Positions 7,131 to 15,783 of a stretch of 33,149 nt of DNA are shown piece after piece. Positions within the stretch are counted from its first letter, which is position 1. Each line of letters starts with the position of its first letter. The translations under genes were made by a program, and so were the position numbers. Origin of the DNA: Papillibacter sp. (GTDB lineage: Bacteria > Bacillota > Clostridia > Oscillospirales > Oscillospiraceae); contig DUPW01000027.1 of the NCBI GenBank assembly GCA_012838125.1, positions 1-33,149 on the forward strand, given 5' to 3'. The notes under the pieces were generated by a model. It was not told the DNA's origin. It was given only the letters and a program-made list of their open reading frames with translations, and searched no databases.

Positions 7131-10130
7131 TTGTTAGAACTTAGGCAAATCACAAAAACGTACCGCACCAGCGGCGAGACCATTGAGGCCCTCAAGGGCA
7201 TCAGCCTACAGTTTCGCAGGAGCGAATTCGTCTCCGTTCTGGGCCCCTCCGGCTGCGGTAAAACGACTTTGCTGAATATCATCGGCGGTCTTGACCAGTA
7301 CACCAGCGGCGACTTAATCATCAACGGAAAATCCACCAAGGATTTTAACGATAGAGATTGGGATACGTACCGCAACCACTCCGTGGGCTTCGTCTTCCAG
7401 AGCTACAACCTCATCCCCCATCAGACGGTTCTGCAGAACGTGGAACTGGCCCTCACCCTTACGGGCGTCTCAAAGAAGGAGCGGCGCCGCCTCGCCGTGG
7501 AGGCCCTCCAGCGCGTCGGTTTAGGGGATCAGCTGAGGAAAAAGCCCAACGAAATCTCCGGCGGGCAAATGCAGCGGGTGGCCATCGCCCGGGCTATCGT
7601 GAACGATCCGGACATCGTCCTGGCCGACGAACCCACCGGCGCCCTCGACTCGGAGACCAGCGAAGTGGTCATGGATATTCTCAAGGAGATTTCCAAGGAC
7701 CGGCTCGTGGTCATGGTCACTCACAACTCGGAACTGGCTGACAAATACTCCACCCGCATCGTCCGCCTATTAGACGGCCGCGTGACGAGCGACTCCGCCC
7801 CCCTTACGGAGGAGGAGCTTAGCATGGAGCGGGAACACGAAAAAGCGAAGGCGGCGGCGGAGGGCAAAAGGAAAAAGCCCGCCATGTCCTTCGGCACGTC
7901 CTTCGGCCTGTCCCTGAAGAATCTCTTTACGAAGAAGGGGCGAACGGCCCTCACCTCCTTTGCCGGCAGCATCGGCATCATCGGCATCGCCCTCATTTAC
8001 GCCGTCTCCCACGGGGCCACCACTTACATCAACGCCGTTCAGGAGGACACTCTCTCCTCCTATCCCCTCACCTTAGAAGCGCAGCACGTTGACTTGGGCA
8101 CTCTCATCACCACCTTTATGGGCAAAGCCCAGTCTACGTCGGAGCACGAAAACGACGCCGTCTACCAGAAAGCCATGGCCTACGAGCTCATGAACGCATT
8201 AAACTCCATCGAGGAGCAGAAAAACGACCTCAAGTCCTTTAAAGAATACCTGGAGCGGGAGCGGGCAAACGAGGATAGCCCCCTGCGCGACGCCCTCTCC
8301 GGCATTCAATACGCCTACAACCTCGACCTTCTCATCTACACCGAAAACGTCGACGGCAGCATCATCCGCTCCGACTCTCAGGAGCTGATGCAGGACATTC
8401 TCCTTGAGCATATGGGAATGGACTTTTCCTCCCTCATGCGTTTTCGCGGCACCTCCATGGCCGGCAGCAGCGCCTTCCCCATGATGGGCACCCCTTCCCT
8501 CTGGCAGGAGATGCTCCCTGGCGATAACGGGCGGCTCATCAGCTCCCTGCTGGAGAAGCAGTACGACCTTGTCTACGGCTCGTGGCCCACGGAGTATAAC
8601 GAAATCGTCCTCGTGCTGGACGAAAACAACGAGCTGGATGACCTCACCCTCTACGCACTGGGCCTGAAATCCAAGGCGGACATCGACCGGGTCATGCAGG
8701 CGGCTTTAAGCAAAGAGATGATTGAGTACGACGTGGAGAAGTGGTCCTACGAGGAAATCTGCGCCATGGATTTCCGCACCGTCTTAAACTCCGACTGCTA
8801 CATCTACGACGAGACCACCGGCCTTTACACAGACCTGCGGGAGACGAACGCGGGCACAAAGTACCTCTACGACAACGGCCTGTCCCTCAAGGTCAGCGGT
8901 ATCATCCGCCCGAACGAAGACGCCGTGGCCACCATGCTCACCGGCTCCATCGGCTACACCTATAAGCTCACGGAATACGTTATCGAGAAGGCAAAAGAAG
9001 CCCCCGCCGTCCTCGCCCAGCAGGAGGACCCCGCCACGGACATTTTCACCGGTCTTCCCTTTAAGGATACGGACGGAGCCCTCTCCCTTACGGAAAAGGC
9101 GGAAGGGTTTAAGGAATACGTCGCTTCCCTGGACGAAACGGGCAAGGCCCGCGCATACGTTCAGATTATGAGCATCCCCTCCGCTGAAACGGTTCAGCAG
9201 GCGGTGGATGGGATGCTCAGCCGGATGACCCGCGCAGACATGGAGGCCATGATGACGCAGGCCCTCACGGAGCAAATCGGCATGAGCGAGGAGGAAATTA
9301 GCAGGTACATCGCCTCCATGGGTGACGAGGATATATACGACCTCTTTGCCCAGATGATTGAGGAGCAGTACAGAGCGCAGTACGCCGACGGGGTGCAGCA
9401 GCAGATGGCCGCTATGACGCCTCAGCAGCTTGCCATGGCGCTGGATATGGCCGTCTCGCAGTACACCGACGAGCAGTGCGCTGCGTACTACGACGAAGTC
9501 CTCGTCTTCTCCGACTCCACGTACGAGGACAATCTCATTCGTCTTGGCTGCGTGGAGCTCGACAGTCCCGCAACGATTAACCTCTACGCCGCCACCTTCG
9601 CCGACAAGGACGTCATTGAAGACGCCATCGCCGCCTATAACGAGACGGTGGACGACCTCTCTGAAATCCGATACACCGACTACGTGGGCCTGATGATGTC
9701 CTCCATCACCACGATTATAAACGCCATCACGTATGTGCTCATCGCCTTCGTGGCCGTGTCCCTCATCGTCTCGTCCATTATGATTGGTGTCATCACCCTC
9801 ATCTCCGTTCAGGAGCGGACGAAGGAAATCGGCATCCTGCGGGCCATTGGTGCGTCGAAGAAGAACGTGTCCAGCATGTTCAACGCCGAAACGGTTATCA
9901 TCGGGTTTACCTCCGGCATTCTGGGCGTGCTCATCACATATCTGCTTTGCATCCCGATTAACCTGATTCTCCACCGGCTGACGAGTATCAATAACCTCAG
10001 CGCCATTTTCCCCCCGCAGGTCGCGGTTGTGCTTGTGGTTATCAGCATGCTGCTGACCCTCATCGCCGGCATTATCCCCTCCCGCAGCGCGGCGAAGAAG
10101 GACCCCGTTGTGGCATTGCGGACGGAGTAA
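7131..10130 (+). CDS. MacB-type ABC transporter, ATPase fused to FtsX-like permease
   Basis: A 999-residue single-chain transporter half. The N-terminal ATPase (to about 230) has Walker [10 protein letters not shown], signature ISGGQMQR, Walker B IVLADE and switch His in VMVTHN, closest to the LolD/MacB group. A membrane segment follows (about 275-300). A large extracytoplasmic domain (about 300-850) is rich in acidic residues and methionine. Three C-terminal helices with the FtsX pattern ([23 protein letters not shown]) close the chain. Such proteins use ATP to drive periplasmic or cell-surface steps such as peptide export or resistance. I prefer the TTG at 7131 because AGAAAGGA lies 8 bases before it; the ATG at 7122 overlaps that site and would add three residues. 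No partner gene is adjacent. Confidence 0.92.
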   Translation: MLELRQITKTYRTSGETIEALKGISLQFRRSEFVSVLGPSGCGKTTLLNIIGGLDQYTSGDLIINGKSTKDFNDRDWDTYRNHSVGFVFQSYNLIPHQTVLQNVELALTLTGVSKKERRRLAVEALQRVGLGDQLRKKPNEISGGQMQRVAIARAIVNDPDIVLADEPTGALDSETSEVVMDILKEISKDRLVVMVTHNSELADKYSTRIVRLLDGRVTSDSAPLTEEELSMEREHEKAKAAAEGKRKKPAMSFGTSFGLSLKNLFTKKGRTALTSFAGSIGIIGIALIYAVSHGATTYINAVQEDTLSSYPLTLEAQHVDLGTLITTFMGKAQSTSEHENDAVYQKAMAYELMNALNSIEEQKNDLKSFKEYLERERANEDSPLRDALSGIQYAYNLDLLIYTENVDGSIIRSDSQELMQDILLEHMGMDFSSLMRFRGTSMAGSSAFPMMGTPSLWQEMLPGDNGRLISSLLEKQYDLVYGSWPTEYNEIVLVLDENNELDDLTLYALGLKSKADIDRVMQAALSKEMIEYDVEKWSYEEICAMDFRTVLNSDCYIYDETTGLYTDLRETNAGTKYLYDNGLSLKVSGIIRPNEDAVATMLTGSIGYTYKLTEYVIEKAKEAPAVLAQQEDPATDIFTGLPFKDTDGALSLTEKAEGFKEYVASLDETGKARAYVQIMSIPSAETVQQAVDGMLSRMTRADMEAMMTQALTEQIGMSEEEISRYIASMGDEDIYDLFAQMIEEQYRAQYADGVQQQMAAMTPQQLAMALDMAVSQYTDEQCAAYYDEVLVFSDSTYEDNLIRLGCVELDSPATINLYAATFADKDVIEDAIAAYNETVDDLSEIRYTDYVGLMMSSITTIINAITYVLIAFVAVSLIVSSIMIGVITLISVQERTKEIGILRAIGASKKNVSSMFNAETVIIGFTSGILGVLITYLLCIPINLILHRLTSINNLSAIFPPQVAVVLVVISMLLTLIAGIIPSRSAAKKDPVVALRTE

Positions 10131-10425
10131 TCCTCCGCCGCGCGGGGTACAAAGTGCGCCCCGTCCTACACACGGATAACGAAATCTCCCCGTTCTGTGC
10201 GGGAAAACGAAAGTAAAAGGCACCGCCTGAGGCGGTGCCTTTCTTCCTCTAAAAAGCGCGGTGAGTCTCTGCAGTAAAACCTCCGCCCCTGCGGTGGAGC
10301 GGAACCGCCGCCCCGTAAGCGGCAGCTTCGTCTCTCGCCGCCATGAGCGAAAACCGCTCATCCGCCTTCCCCGGCAAGGCGTCAAAAGCGATGCAATTTT
10401 TGCTCCCGAAGCTGCGAAAAAAGGC
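10131..10425. other. Intergenic region before the tRNA gene
   Basis: Apart from the terminator of the ABC gene I see no gene or recognisable element here. Short open frames lack ribosome sites. Confidence 0.5.
10216..10246 (+). terminator. Terminator of the ABC fusion gene
   Basis: AAGGCACCGCC and GGCGGTGCCTT pair over 11 bp with a 3-base loop, followed by TTCTTCC; about 86 bases past the stop. Confidence 0.85.
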
Positions 10426-10454
10426 TTGACAAGTGTGGACATGCCTTGTATAAT
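10426..10454 (+). promoter_or_regulatory. Promoter of the tRNA-Val gene
   Basis: TTGACA (10426-10431), a 17-base spacer and TATAAT (10449-10454): a perfect consensus promoter, 34 bases before the mature tRNA 5' end. Confidence 0.95.
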
Positions 10455-10488
10455 GCTCATTGTCACTTGAGACACGAAAACACGAAAC

Positions 10489-10564
10489 GGACGATTAGCT
10501 CAGCTGGTAGAGCATTCGCTTGACGTGCGAAGGGTCACAGGTTCGAGTCCTGTATCGTCCACCA
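10489..10564 (+). tRNA. tRNA-Val (anticodon GAC)
   Basis: A 76-base cloverleaf including encoded CCA. The acceptor stem is GGACGAT/ATCGTCC, the D stem GCTC/GAGC, the anticodon stem TTCGC/GCGAA with loop TTGACGT, and the T arm ACAGG-TTCGAGT-CCTGT. Anticodon GAC reads valine codons GUC and GUU. It has its own consensus promoter and terminator, so it is a single-tRNA transcription unit. Confidence 0.97.
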
Positions 10565-10600
10565 AAAAGCACCTGATTTGCGTCAGGTGCTTTTTCTTTT
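10565..10600 (+). terminator. Terminator of the tRNA-Val gene
   Basis: AAAAGCACCTGA and TCAGGTGCTTTT pair with a 6-base loop, followed by a T-run; the stem begins right at the CCA end. Confidence 0.92.
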
Positions 10601-10665
10601 TCTGCTCACAGGTATGCTCTTGAATATTTAAGCACACATTCTAGGCGTGTTTGTTCGCTAAAGTG

Positions 10666-10674
10666 TGGTATGAT
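10666..10674 (+). promoter_or_regulatory. Possible extended -10 promoter for the small lipoprotein gene
   Basis: TGGTATGAT is an extended -10 element about 30 bases before the start codon. No good -35 was found at the usual spacing. Confidence 0.4.
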
Positions 10675-10703
10675 GAAAACACATAATGTTACAAGGAGAT
10701 GCC

Positions 10704-11204
10704 ATGAAGAAGACACGAGCCGTGACGTTACTCCTGATTGCTTTTTTTGCTCTTTCCGCCTGCGGGAAGACGCTGAAAGGAACGGATGCGCTCATCGAAA
10801 AGGCGCGCGAGGAAATCCCCATCTCCGATGCGGACACGATTGAAATGCAGTATGCCGGACTGTCCGGCAAGGAAGACAAAGTCCTCCTGTGGTTTATATC
10901 GGGAAACGAATATCAGGCGCATTACTACCTTCCGATGGAATGCAGCGTTGCAGGCACGGATGAATACACCTTTGAAAAGACGTATAGGCCTATGATAAGA
11001 GCCGCCGATATCGCCGTTCTCCAATGGATGAACGGGTATGCGTTTCTTGTGAATAATCCGAAATGCTCTGTCATTAAAATAACGGACGCTGCCGGAACAC
11101 ACGAAGAAATTATTGAGGAAAATTCTTACCCTTATGTTTTCTATTACGAACAGATTCCAACGGAGTATGCCTTTCTCGATGAAGCCGGAAACGAAATTAC
11201 GTAA
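10704..11204 (+). CDS. Small predicted lipoprotein, function unknown
   Basis: A 166-residue protein with a type II signal peptide: a MKKTR basic start, a hydrophobic stretch and the lipobox LSAC with Cys20. It should be lipid-anchored on the outer face of the membrane. The mature part is mixed in charge and not recognised; it has no obvious catalytic motif. The ATG at 10704 follows AAGGAG, whereas the in-frame ATG at 10686 lies before that site. It is a single-gene unit between the tRNA terminator and its own terminator. Confidence 0.85.
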   Translation: MKKTRAVTLLLIAFFALSACGKTLKGTDALIEKAREEIPISDADTIEMQYAGLSGKEDKVLLWFISGNEYQAHYYLPMECSVAGTDEYTFEKTYRPMIRAADIAVLQWMNGYAFLVNNPKCSVIKITDAAGTHEEIIEENSYPYVFYYEQIPTEYAFLDEAGNEIT

Positions 11205-11226
11205 AGCTCCTTCCCCACACGAACCA

Positions 11227-11260
11227 AAAGCAGGCAAGGTTTTCTTGCCTGCTTTTTTCT
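11227..11260 (+). terminator. Terminator of the small lipoprotein gene
   Basis: AAAGCAGGCAAG and CTTGCCTGCTTT form a 12-bp stem followed by TTT. It lies between convergent genes and may also serve the SRAP gene on the other strand. Confidence 0.88.
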
Positions 11261-11276
11261 TTTACCGCTTTTCCGC

Positions 11277-11837
11277 TTAATCTGCCGTCCTATACCGCAC
11301 CTGACTTGTCGCCCGTTCCATAGTTTTGACGGGGTCGCGCCCGCATATCCACTCGTCGTGAAGATGCGCCGGCAGAATAACGGGCATCCGGTTATGGATA
11401 AAGGCGATGCCCTCCCACGCCGGGCGCGTGAGAATCACAAAGCTGCGCTCGCCTGTTTTCCCGTCCCGCCGGGACAGCCCCGCCATCCAGAGAAGCTCCT
11501 CCTCCGGCGCCGCAAAGGCGTATTTCACCTTTTCCCGGCCTCGCTTTTCCCACTCAAAATACCAGCTGGCGGGAATCAGGCAGCGGCCTTCTATGAGAGA
11601 GCGCTGGAACATGGGCTTCACCGAAGCCGTCTCACTGCGGGCGTTGATGATGACGCCCTTTCCGTCAAACCGCGGAAAGCCCCAGCGCATGACGGCGAAA
11701 TCCCCCTCCGGCGCCATCACCGCCGCCCGGTCCGTAGGGAAAACCTCCCCCGTTTTGACTTCGGCGTTTCCCTTGAGTTTCTCAACAATGTCCTGCAGGG
11801 TGGGTTCCTCGTCGTCCACATAATACCGGCCGCACAT
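11277..11837 (-). CDS. yedK: SRAP-family protein (YedK/HMCES-like abasic-site shield)
   Basis: A 186-residue SOS-response-associated (SRAP) protein. The family crosslinks to abasic sites in single-stranded DNA through the N-terminal cysteine and so protects DNA at stalled forks. Key residues are visible: Cys2 in MCGRYY, Asn in INARSET, the Glu of the WYFEW segment and the His in IHNRMPVIL. Length is slightly short of E. coli YedK (about 220). Its ATG directly abuts the TGA of the S24 repressor gene with no gap, so the two are translationally coupled. Its place beside a repressor and a translesion polymerase supports a damage-inducible role. Confidence 0.95.
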   Translation of the reverse strand: MCGRYYVDDEEPTLQDIVEKLKGNAEVKTGEVFPTDRAAVMAPEGDFAVMRWGFPRFDGKGVIINARSETASVKPMFQRSLIEGRCLIPASWYFEWEKRGREKVKYAFAAPEEELLWMAGLSRRDGKTGERSFVILTRPAWEGIAFIHNRMPVILPAHLHDEWICGRDPVKTMERATSQVRYRTAD

Positions 11838-12527
11838 TCAGCCCACAACCTTTCCCAGCACGCGAAATTCGTCGTATTCGTCCACGATAATGTCCTCGTA
11901 GCGGCGGTTTAAGGAGATGAGCCGAACATCCTCCTCCCCGCCCAGCTGCTTGCAGTAGGCGTTGCCGTTTAGAAGGAAAATTCCGATGTCCCTGCGCTCC
12001 AGCGTCTGCTGGGGCTTAACGTACACAACCTGCCCGTCTCCAAAGCGGGGCAGCATACTGTCGCCGGAAAGCTTCACGGCAAATGTCGCAGATAGCGGCA
12101 CGGACTCGTCCACCTCGATAAGCTCATAATCGGAGCTGTCTAAAAACTGCCCCGTACCGGCGGACGCGGGGATGCTGTAGAGCGGAATCGTGCGCACAAG
12201 GCGCGGCGGGCGCTCGTCCCGCTCCGCCCGAAACTCCGCATCGCTGGATAAAAGGCGGATATATTCCTCCACCCGCTTCTTCCCCAGGGCATTGAGCTCC
12301 GAAAGGCTCTCCGGCATCTCGCAAAAGACGGCCAGCACGTCCCGCACCCCGTAAAAACGGCACAGCAGCAGAAACTGCTCGGCGTTGGGCATGGTAAAGC
12401 CCCGCTCCCACTTGGAGACGGCCTTCTGCGTCGCCTCGCAGCCGTTTGCGCTGAGATAGCCGGCCACCTGCTGCTGGGTATATCCCCGCTCCTTTCGAAG
12501 CCTTGAGAGGGTTTCGCCAATGTTCAT
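11838..12527 (-). CDS. XRE-type repressor with S24 (LexA/CI-like) autoprotease domain
   Basis: A 229-residue CI/LexA-like repressor. Residues about 5-65 form an XRE helix-turn-helix (ERGYTQQQVAGYLSANG, KAVSKWERG). The C-terminal half is an S24 peptidase: the Ala-Gly cleavage site is in PASAGTGQF, the serine nucleophile in SGDSM and the catalytic lysine in AYCKQL. In this family RecA filaments on damaged DNA trigger self-cleavage and derepression. It is divergent from the Y-family polymerase gene, and repeated half-sites in the gap suggest it controls both directions. The ATG follows GGAGAGGTGAAAGGGC. It is XRE-headed, so not the housekeeping LexA. It could be a prophage relic, but no phage genes surround it. 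Confidence 0.93.
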   Translation of the reverse strand: MNIGETLSRLRKERGYTQQQVAGYLSANGCEATQKAVSKWERGFTMPNAEQFLLLCRFYGVRDVLAVFCEMPESLSELNALGKKRVEEYIRLLSSDAEFRAERDERPPRLVRTIPLYSIPASAGTGQFLDSSDYELIEVDESVPLSATFAVKLSGDSMLPRFGDGQVVYVKPQQTLERRDIGIFLLNGNAYCKQLGGEEDVRLISLNRRYEDIIVDEYDEFRVLGKVVG

Positions 12528-12554
12528 GCCCTTTCACCTCTCCTTCTTTTCCCC

Positions 12555-12642
12555 TAGAGTATCATAAAAATTTTTCTCTGACAATAGAGTATATTCGCTT
12601 TTTTGGAGAATATTATGTATTGAATTCTCCTATTTGGAGTAT
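12555..12642. promoter_or_regulatory. Five repeated half-sites between the repressor and polymerase genes
   Basis: Related octamers occur at 12555 (TAGAGTAT), 12585 (TAGAGTAT), 12604 (TGGAGAAT) and 12635 (TGGAGTAT), with one reversed copy ATTCTCC at 12624-12630. Forward copies are 30, 19 and 31 bases apart, near whole helical turns. The copies at 12605-12611 and 12624-12630 form an inverted pair. They overlap both divergent promoters, so they are likely operators for the S24 repressor. Confidence 0.65.
12556..12584 (-). promoter_or_regulatory. Promoter of the S24 repressor-SRAP operon
   Basis: On the minus strand TTGTCA, 17 bases and TACTCT lie directly upstream of the repressor gene. The -10 overlaps the leftmost half-site, consistent with self-repression. 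Confidence 0.6.
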
Positions 12643-12648
12643 TATAAT
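12620..12648 (+). promoter_or_regulatory. Promoter of the Y-family polymerase gene
   Basis: TTGAAT (12620-12625), a 17-base spacer and TATAAT (12643-12648). The spacer contains ATTCTCC and GGAGTAT, so a bound repressor would block polymerase access. Confidence 0.85.
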
Positions 12649-12673
12649 GGCGGCAGAAGGGGGTGGCACGTTC

Positions 12674-13927
12674 ATGGAACGGACGATTTTCCACATCGAC
12701 ATGAACAGCTGTTACGCCAGCATCGAATGTCTGCACCGGCCGGAGCTGCGGGATAAGCCCGTTGCCGTGGGCGGGGACGTGGAGAAGCGGCGGGGAATTA
12801 TTCTAGCCAAAAACGAGCATGCGAAGAAATACAACATCAAAACGGGCGAAGTGCTGTGGCAGGCAAAGCAAAAATGCCCGGAGCTTGTCATCCTCCCGCC
12901 GCGCTTTGACCTGTACATCCGATTTTCCCGTCTGGCCCGGGAGATTTATGCGGAATACTCCAATCAGGTGGAGTCCTTCGGCATCGACGAGGCGTGGGTG
13001 GACGTCACCGGCACGCAAAAGCTGATGGAGCTGGGCGGTGAGGAGCTGGCCCACGAAATCCGAAACCGCATCAAATTCGAGCTGGGGGTAACGGTAAGCA
13101 TCGGCGTGTCCTTTAATAAAATATTCGCCAAGCTGGGCAGTGACTATAAAAAGCCGGACGCCGTAACGGTCTTCACCCGCAAAAACTTCCGGGAGATAAT
13201 CTGGCCCCTGCCGGCGTCGGATTTGCTCTATGTGGGCCCGGCAACGAAGCGGAAGCTTAAAGGCTACGGCATCGTGACCATCGGCCAGATTGCCCAGACG
13301 CCGCCGGAGACGCTCCAGAAGTGGTTCGGGAAATGGGGACTTGTTCTCAGCAGTTTCGCAAACGGCTTAGACACCAGTCCCGTGGCCCGCACGGGAGAGG
13401 ACGCCCTCATCAAAAGCGTGGGCAACTCCACCACGGCACCCCGGGATCTTGTGGACGAGGAGGACGCCTCCATCATCTTCTGGATGCTCGCGGAGAGCGT
13501 GGCGGAACGGCTGCGGGAGGGGGGCTTTATGTGCCGCACGGTGCAGATTTCCCTGCGGGATAACGAGCTGTTCAGCTTTGAGCGGCAGGTCAGGCTCCCC
13601 ACGCCCACTTTCCTTGCCTCGGAGCTTCACGCCGCGGCTATGCGCCTTTTGCGCGCCCATTACAACTGGCGCCGGCCCCTGCGCTCCATCGGCATCCGGG
13701 GGACGGACCTCGTCCCCGCCACCACGCCGGTGCAGCTAAATATGTTTGAAAATCCGGAAAGGCAGATAAGGCGGGCGCGGCTGGAGATGGCGATGGACGA
13801 CATCCGCCGCCGCTTCGGGCACTACGCCATCGGCCGGGCCGGCACGTACGTAGACCCCACGCTGACGCAAGTCAACGCCAAGGATGACCACACCATTCAC
13901 CCCGTGGGCTACTTTAAGGCAGTGTGA
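12674..13927 (+). CDS. Y-family DNA polymerase (DinB/UmuC-like)
   Basis: A 417-residue translesion polymerase that copies past damaged bases. The catalytic motifs are FHIDMNSCYASIE at the N-terminus (metal-binding Asp and the Y/F steric-gate region) and GIDEAWVDVT around residue 100. Finger, palm, thumb helix-hairpin-helix and little-finger regions follow in the usual order. QLNMF at about 354-358 matches a sliding-clamp binding motif. I chose the ATG at 12674 because AAGGGGGTGG precedes it; the in-frame ATG at 12647 overlaps the -10 box and cannot be the start of this transcript. The next small gene follows 8 bases after the stop. Whether it is closer to DinB or to the plasmid/phage UmuC-like group is not settled. 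Confidence 0.95.
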   Translation: MERTIFHIDMNSCYASIECLHRPELRDKPVAVGGDVEKRRGIILAKNEHAKKYNIKTGEVLWQAKQKCPELVILPPRFDLYIRFSRLAREIYAEYSNQVESFGIDEAWVDVTGTQKLMELGGEELAHEIRNRIKFELGVTVSIGVSFNKIFAKLGSDYKKPDAVTVFTRKNFREIIWPLPASDLLYVGPATKRKLKGYGIVTIGQIAQTPPETLQKWFGKWGLVLSSFANGLDTSPVARTGEDALIKSVGNSTTAPRDLVDEEDASIIFWMLAESVAERLREGGFMCRTVQISLRDNELFSFERQVRLPTPTFLASELHAAAMRLLRAHYNWRRPLRSIGIRGTDLVPATTPVQLNMFENPERQIRRARLEMAMDDIRRRFGHYAIGRAGTYVDPTLTQVNAKDDHTIHPVGYFKAV

Positions 13928-13935
13928 GGCGAAAA

Positions 13936-14190
13936 ATGAACAAGACGGATAAGCCATTAAAAGTCTACGTGGCGGTGAGCGCCCGCTTCGATGAAAACGG
14001 GAAAATCAGCCCCCTCTCCATCACATGGGAGGACGGGCGGGAGTATCACATCGACCGCATTTTAGACGTGCGCCGGGCGGCCAGTCTCAAAGCCGGCGGC
14101 GCGGGGATACGCTACTGCGTGAAAATCGGCCGGACGGAGACGTATCTCTTTCTGGAGGAAAACCGCTGGTTCGTGGAGCGGCGGGTGTGA
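13936..14190 (+). CDS. Small protein co-transcribed with the Y-family polymerase
   Basis: An 84-residue protein with alternating beta-type segments (KVYVAVSARFD, ITWEDGREYHIDRILDVR, YCVKIGRTETYLFLEENRWFVERRV) and no membrane segment; it reads like one small beta domain. It resembles the small proteins I recall next to Y-family polymerases, and its W-x-G-x-x-Y / W-F-V-x-R pattern recalls DUF6504, but this cannot be confirmed here. It begins 8 bases after the polymerase stop with GAGG overlapping that stop, so the two are coupled. A role as polymerase or clamp accessory is plausible, with no direct evidence. Confidence 0.8.
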   Translation: MNKTDKPLKVYVAVSARFDENGKISPLSITWEDGREYHIDRILDVRRAASLKAGGAGIRYCVKIGRTETYLFLEENRWFVERRV

Positions 14191-14301
14191 CGCACCGCGC
14201 CCCATCGGCGGGCGGTTGACAACAACAAAGCCGATTGTGTGATGCGCCGGTAAAAACCGGCGTGTGCCCTGCCGGGGGCAGGGCGCCATACCTACGTATA
14301 G

Positions 14302-14341
14302 AATAAAAACACAGCTCGACGTTTCGGGCTGTGTTTTTATT
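14302..14341. terminator. Bidirectional terminator after the polymerase operon
   Basis: AATAAAAACACAGC (14302-14315) and GCTGTGTTTTTATT (14328-14341) form a 14-bp stem. T-runs on both strands let it serve the polymerase operon and the minus-strand remnant. Confidence 0.85.
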
Positions 14342-14378
14342 GCGTTGGGTAAACGGCTAATGAAAGGGAGCAAACGCA

Positions 14379-14756
14379 TTACTCTAAAACGTATTCGCTT
14401 TCAATGATGAGGGACGCGTTGCCGTAGTTGATAACGAGATAGATGCCATCGTCCATTTCGGAATGGGACACATTGCCGGAACTAAAGAGACTGCACGCCT
14501 GCGAAAGGGTGGGGATTTTCGGGCAGGCGCTTACGATTTGCTCAGAAAGACCGGAGACTAAATAGCATCTATTGGAATTCGTGGGAACATCCCCCTGAAA
14601 CTAAGCGTCAAAACCAAGCCGGAATCCCTTTGAATACCGCACGCCGGAGAGCGCGTCAATGCGGTTTCCTTTCTGAGCGAAAATGGCGCATCCAAAGACA
14701 TAAGCGCCTGCTTTATCGGCAATATCCCGCCTAATCTTTACGGCAGCGTTGCACTT
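14379..14756 (-). pseudogene. Truncated, stop-interrupted gene remnant
   Basis: Reading the minus strand back from TAA at 14379-14381 gives a continuous protein-like frame of about 126 codons, broken only by TAG at 14601-14603. Upstream of the stop it includes KIRRDIADKAGAYVFG and GNRIDALSGVRYSKGFRLGF; downstream it includes PTNSNRCYLVSGLSEQ and SEMDDGIYLVINYGNA. Codon use is gene-like. The 5' end stops at another TAG (14757-14759) with no start codon or ribosome site, so the front is lost. The promoter of the next gene sits over the broken end. The family was not recognised. Confidence 0.7.
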
Positions 14757-14778
14757 CTAACGTTTCAGCCGCTATAAT
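14749..14778 (+). promoter_or_regulatory. Promoter of the secreted protein gene
   Basis: TTGCAC (14749-14754), an 18-base spacer and TATAAT (14773-14778), 36 bases before the start codon. Confidence 0.8.
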
Positions 14779-14814
14779 ACCCATAAGTATCCGCGCCGCA
14801 GGGAGGTTTGCATC

Positions 14815-15783
14815 ATGTGGAAGCGCGTTTTGGTGTGTATTCTTGTCTGCCTTCTTCTCATCTCCATCGCTTTTTGCCCGTACCGCCCCATTACGGTGAC
14901 GGACCCGCAGCTCGGCGCCCTAGAGAAAGATTTTCGAGCCAAGTTCCCCCATGTGACGGGCCTGCGGGTTTCCATCTTACGGCCGACGCTCTTTTGGGAC
15001 GTGACGCTGAAGTCCGACGAGGCAGAGGACGAGGTCTTCGCCTATCTCGTGGAGCTGATTCACACGTACAACATCCCTGAGGTCATAGATAATAAGACGT
15101 TCAAATACCCCTACCATCGCTGGAACTGGGCAAAAGAAATGCAGATAAACATCCGCATGAACGGCCTGTTCAGCCAGCTCCACAAGCAGTATACCGGCCA
15201 TTACTTCCTCCAAGAGCCGGATAGCAACGGTGAGATTGACAACTTCACAACGTGGTATCTCAGGCGGGACATCCACCGGGAAGACGGGGAGTACATAAAA
15301 GAGCGCATCGAGTTCCCCGCTCTGAGAAGCACGCCCCCGCCATCAGATGAGCCGGACTCTGTCAATTCCCTCGAGGAGTCCGTCTCGGAGGCCATCATCG
15401 AATACTATAGAGCCTACTTCCGGCAGGGCGTGTATCAGCAGTTTGCCACGGAGTATCACGAGACAATCGGCACCGTGGAGGAGGACGATTCCGTCACCGT
15501 CTATGTCGTGGCACTCTATGCCCAGTATCAGTATGTAGACGGTGAGATACCCCTCACGGGCGCCGTCTGCACGCCCGCCGCCGTGACGTTTACGAAAGGC
15601 GAAAGCGGCTATACCGTCACGGAGTTCTGGGAGGCGGAAGACGGCGTGCGCTTCGAGCCCTCCATCCGCGAAAAGTTCCCGCCGGATATCGCCGAAGCCA
15701 CCCTCGACCTCATGGCGACGGGCCTTTCCGACGCCATGAGAATCTGCGACGAAAGGGCCCGCGCGTTCTTTAGCGCCCCTTAA
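14815..15783 (+). CDS. Secreted or membrane-anchored protein of unknown function
   Basis: A 322-residue protein with one N-terminal hydrophobic segment (about 4-21) serving as signal peptide or anchor. The lipobox rule is not met (AFC). The middle has no recognised fold. The C-terminal half (about 185-300: SEAIIEYYRAYFRQG, VTVYVVALYAQYQYVDGEI, AVTFTKGESGYTVTEFWEAEDG) resembles a domain I recall from extracytoplasmic clostridial proteins, including tails of BlaR1-like sensors. GGGAGG lies before the ATG and a good promoter precedes it. It appears intact, although gene remnants flank it on both sides. Confidence 0.75.
   Translation: MWKRVLVCILVCLLLISIAFCPYRPITVTDPQLGALEKDFRAKFPHVTGLRVSILRPTLFWDVTLKSDEAEDEVFAYLVELIHTYNIPEVIDNKTFKYPYHRWNWAKEMQINIRMNGLFSQLHKQYTGHYFLQEPDSNGEIDNFTTWYLRRDIHREDGEYIKERIEFPALRSTPPPSDEPDSVNSLEESVSEAIIEYYRAYFRQGVYQQFATEYHETIGTVEEDDSVTVYVVALYAQYQYVDGEIPLTGAVCTPAAVTFTKGESGYTVTEFWEAEDGVRFEPSIREKFPPDIAEATLDLMATGLSDAMRICDERARAFFSAP

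Noticed and set aside
8784-10475. 563-residue antisense frame opposite the MacB-type transporter
   Set aside because: A shadow of high GC third-position use in the real gene; it has no recognisable domain.
10489-10564. tRNA-Val as an integration site of a mobile element
   Set aside because: No integrase gene or repeated 3' tRNA fragment was found nearby.
14601-14603. Pyrrolysine or other recoding of the internal TAG
   Set aside because: The frame also lacks a start and its 5' end, so simple decay explains it better; no pyl genes are in the window.
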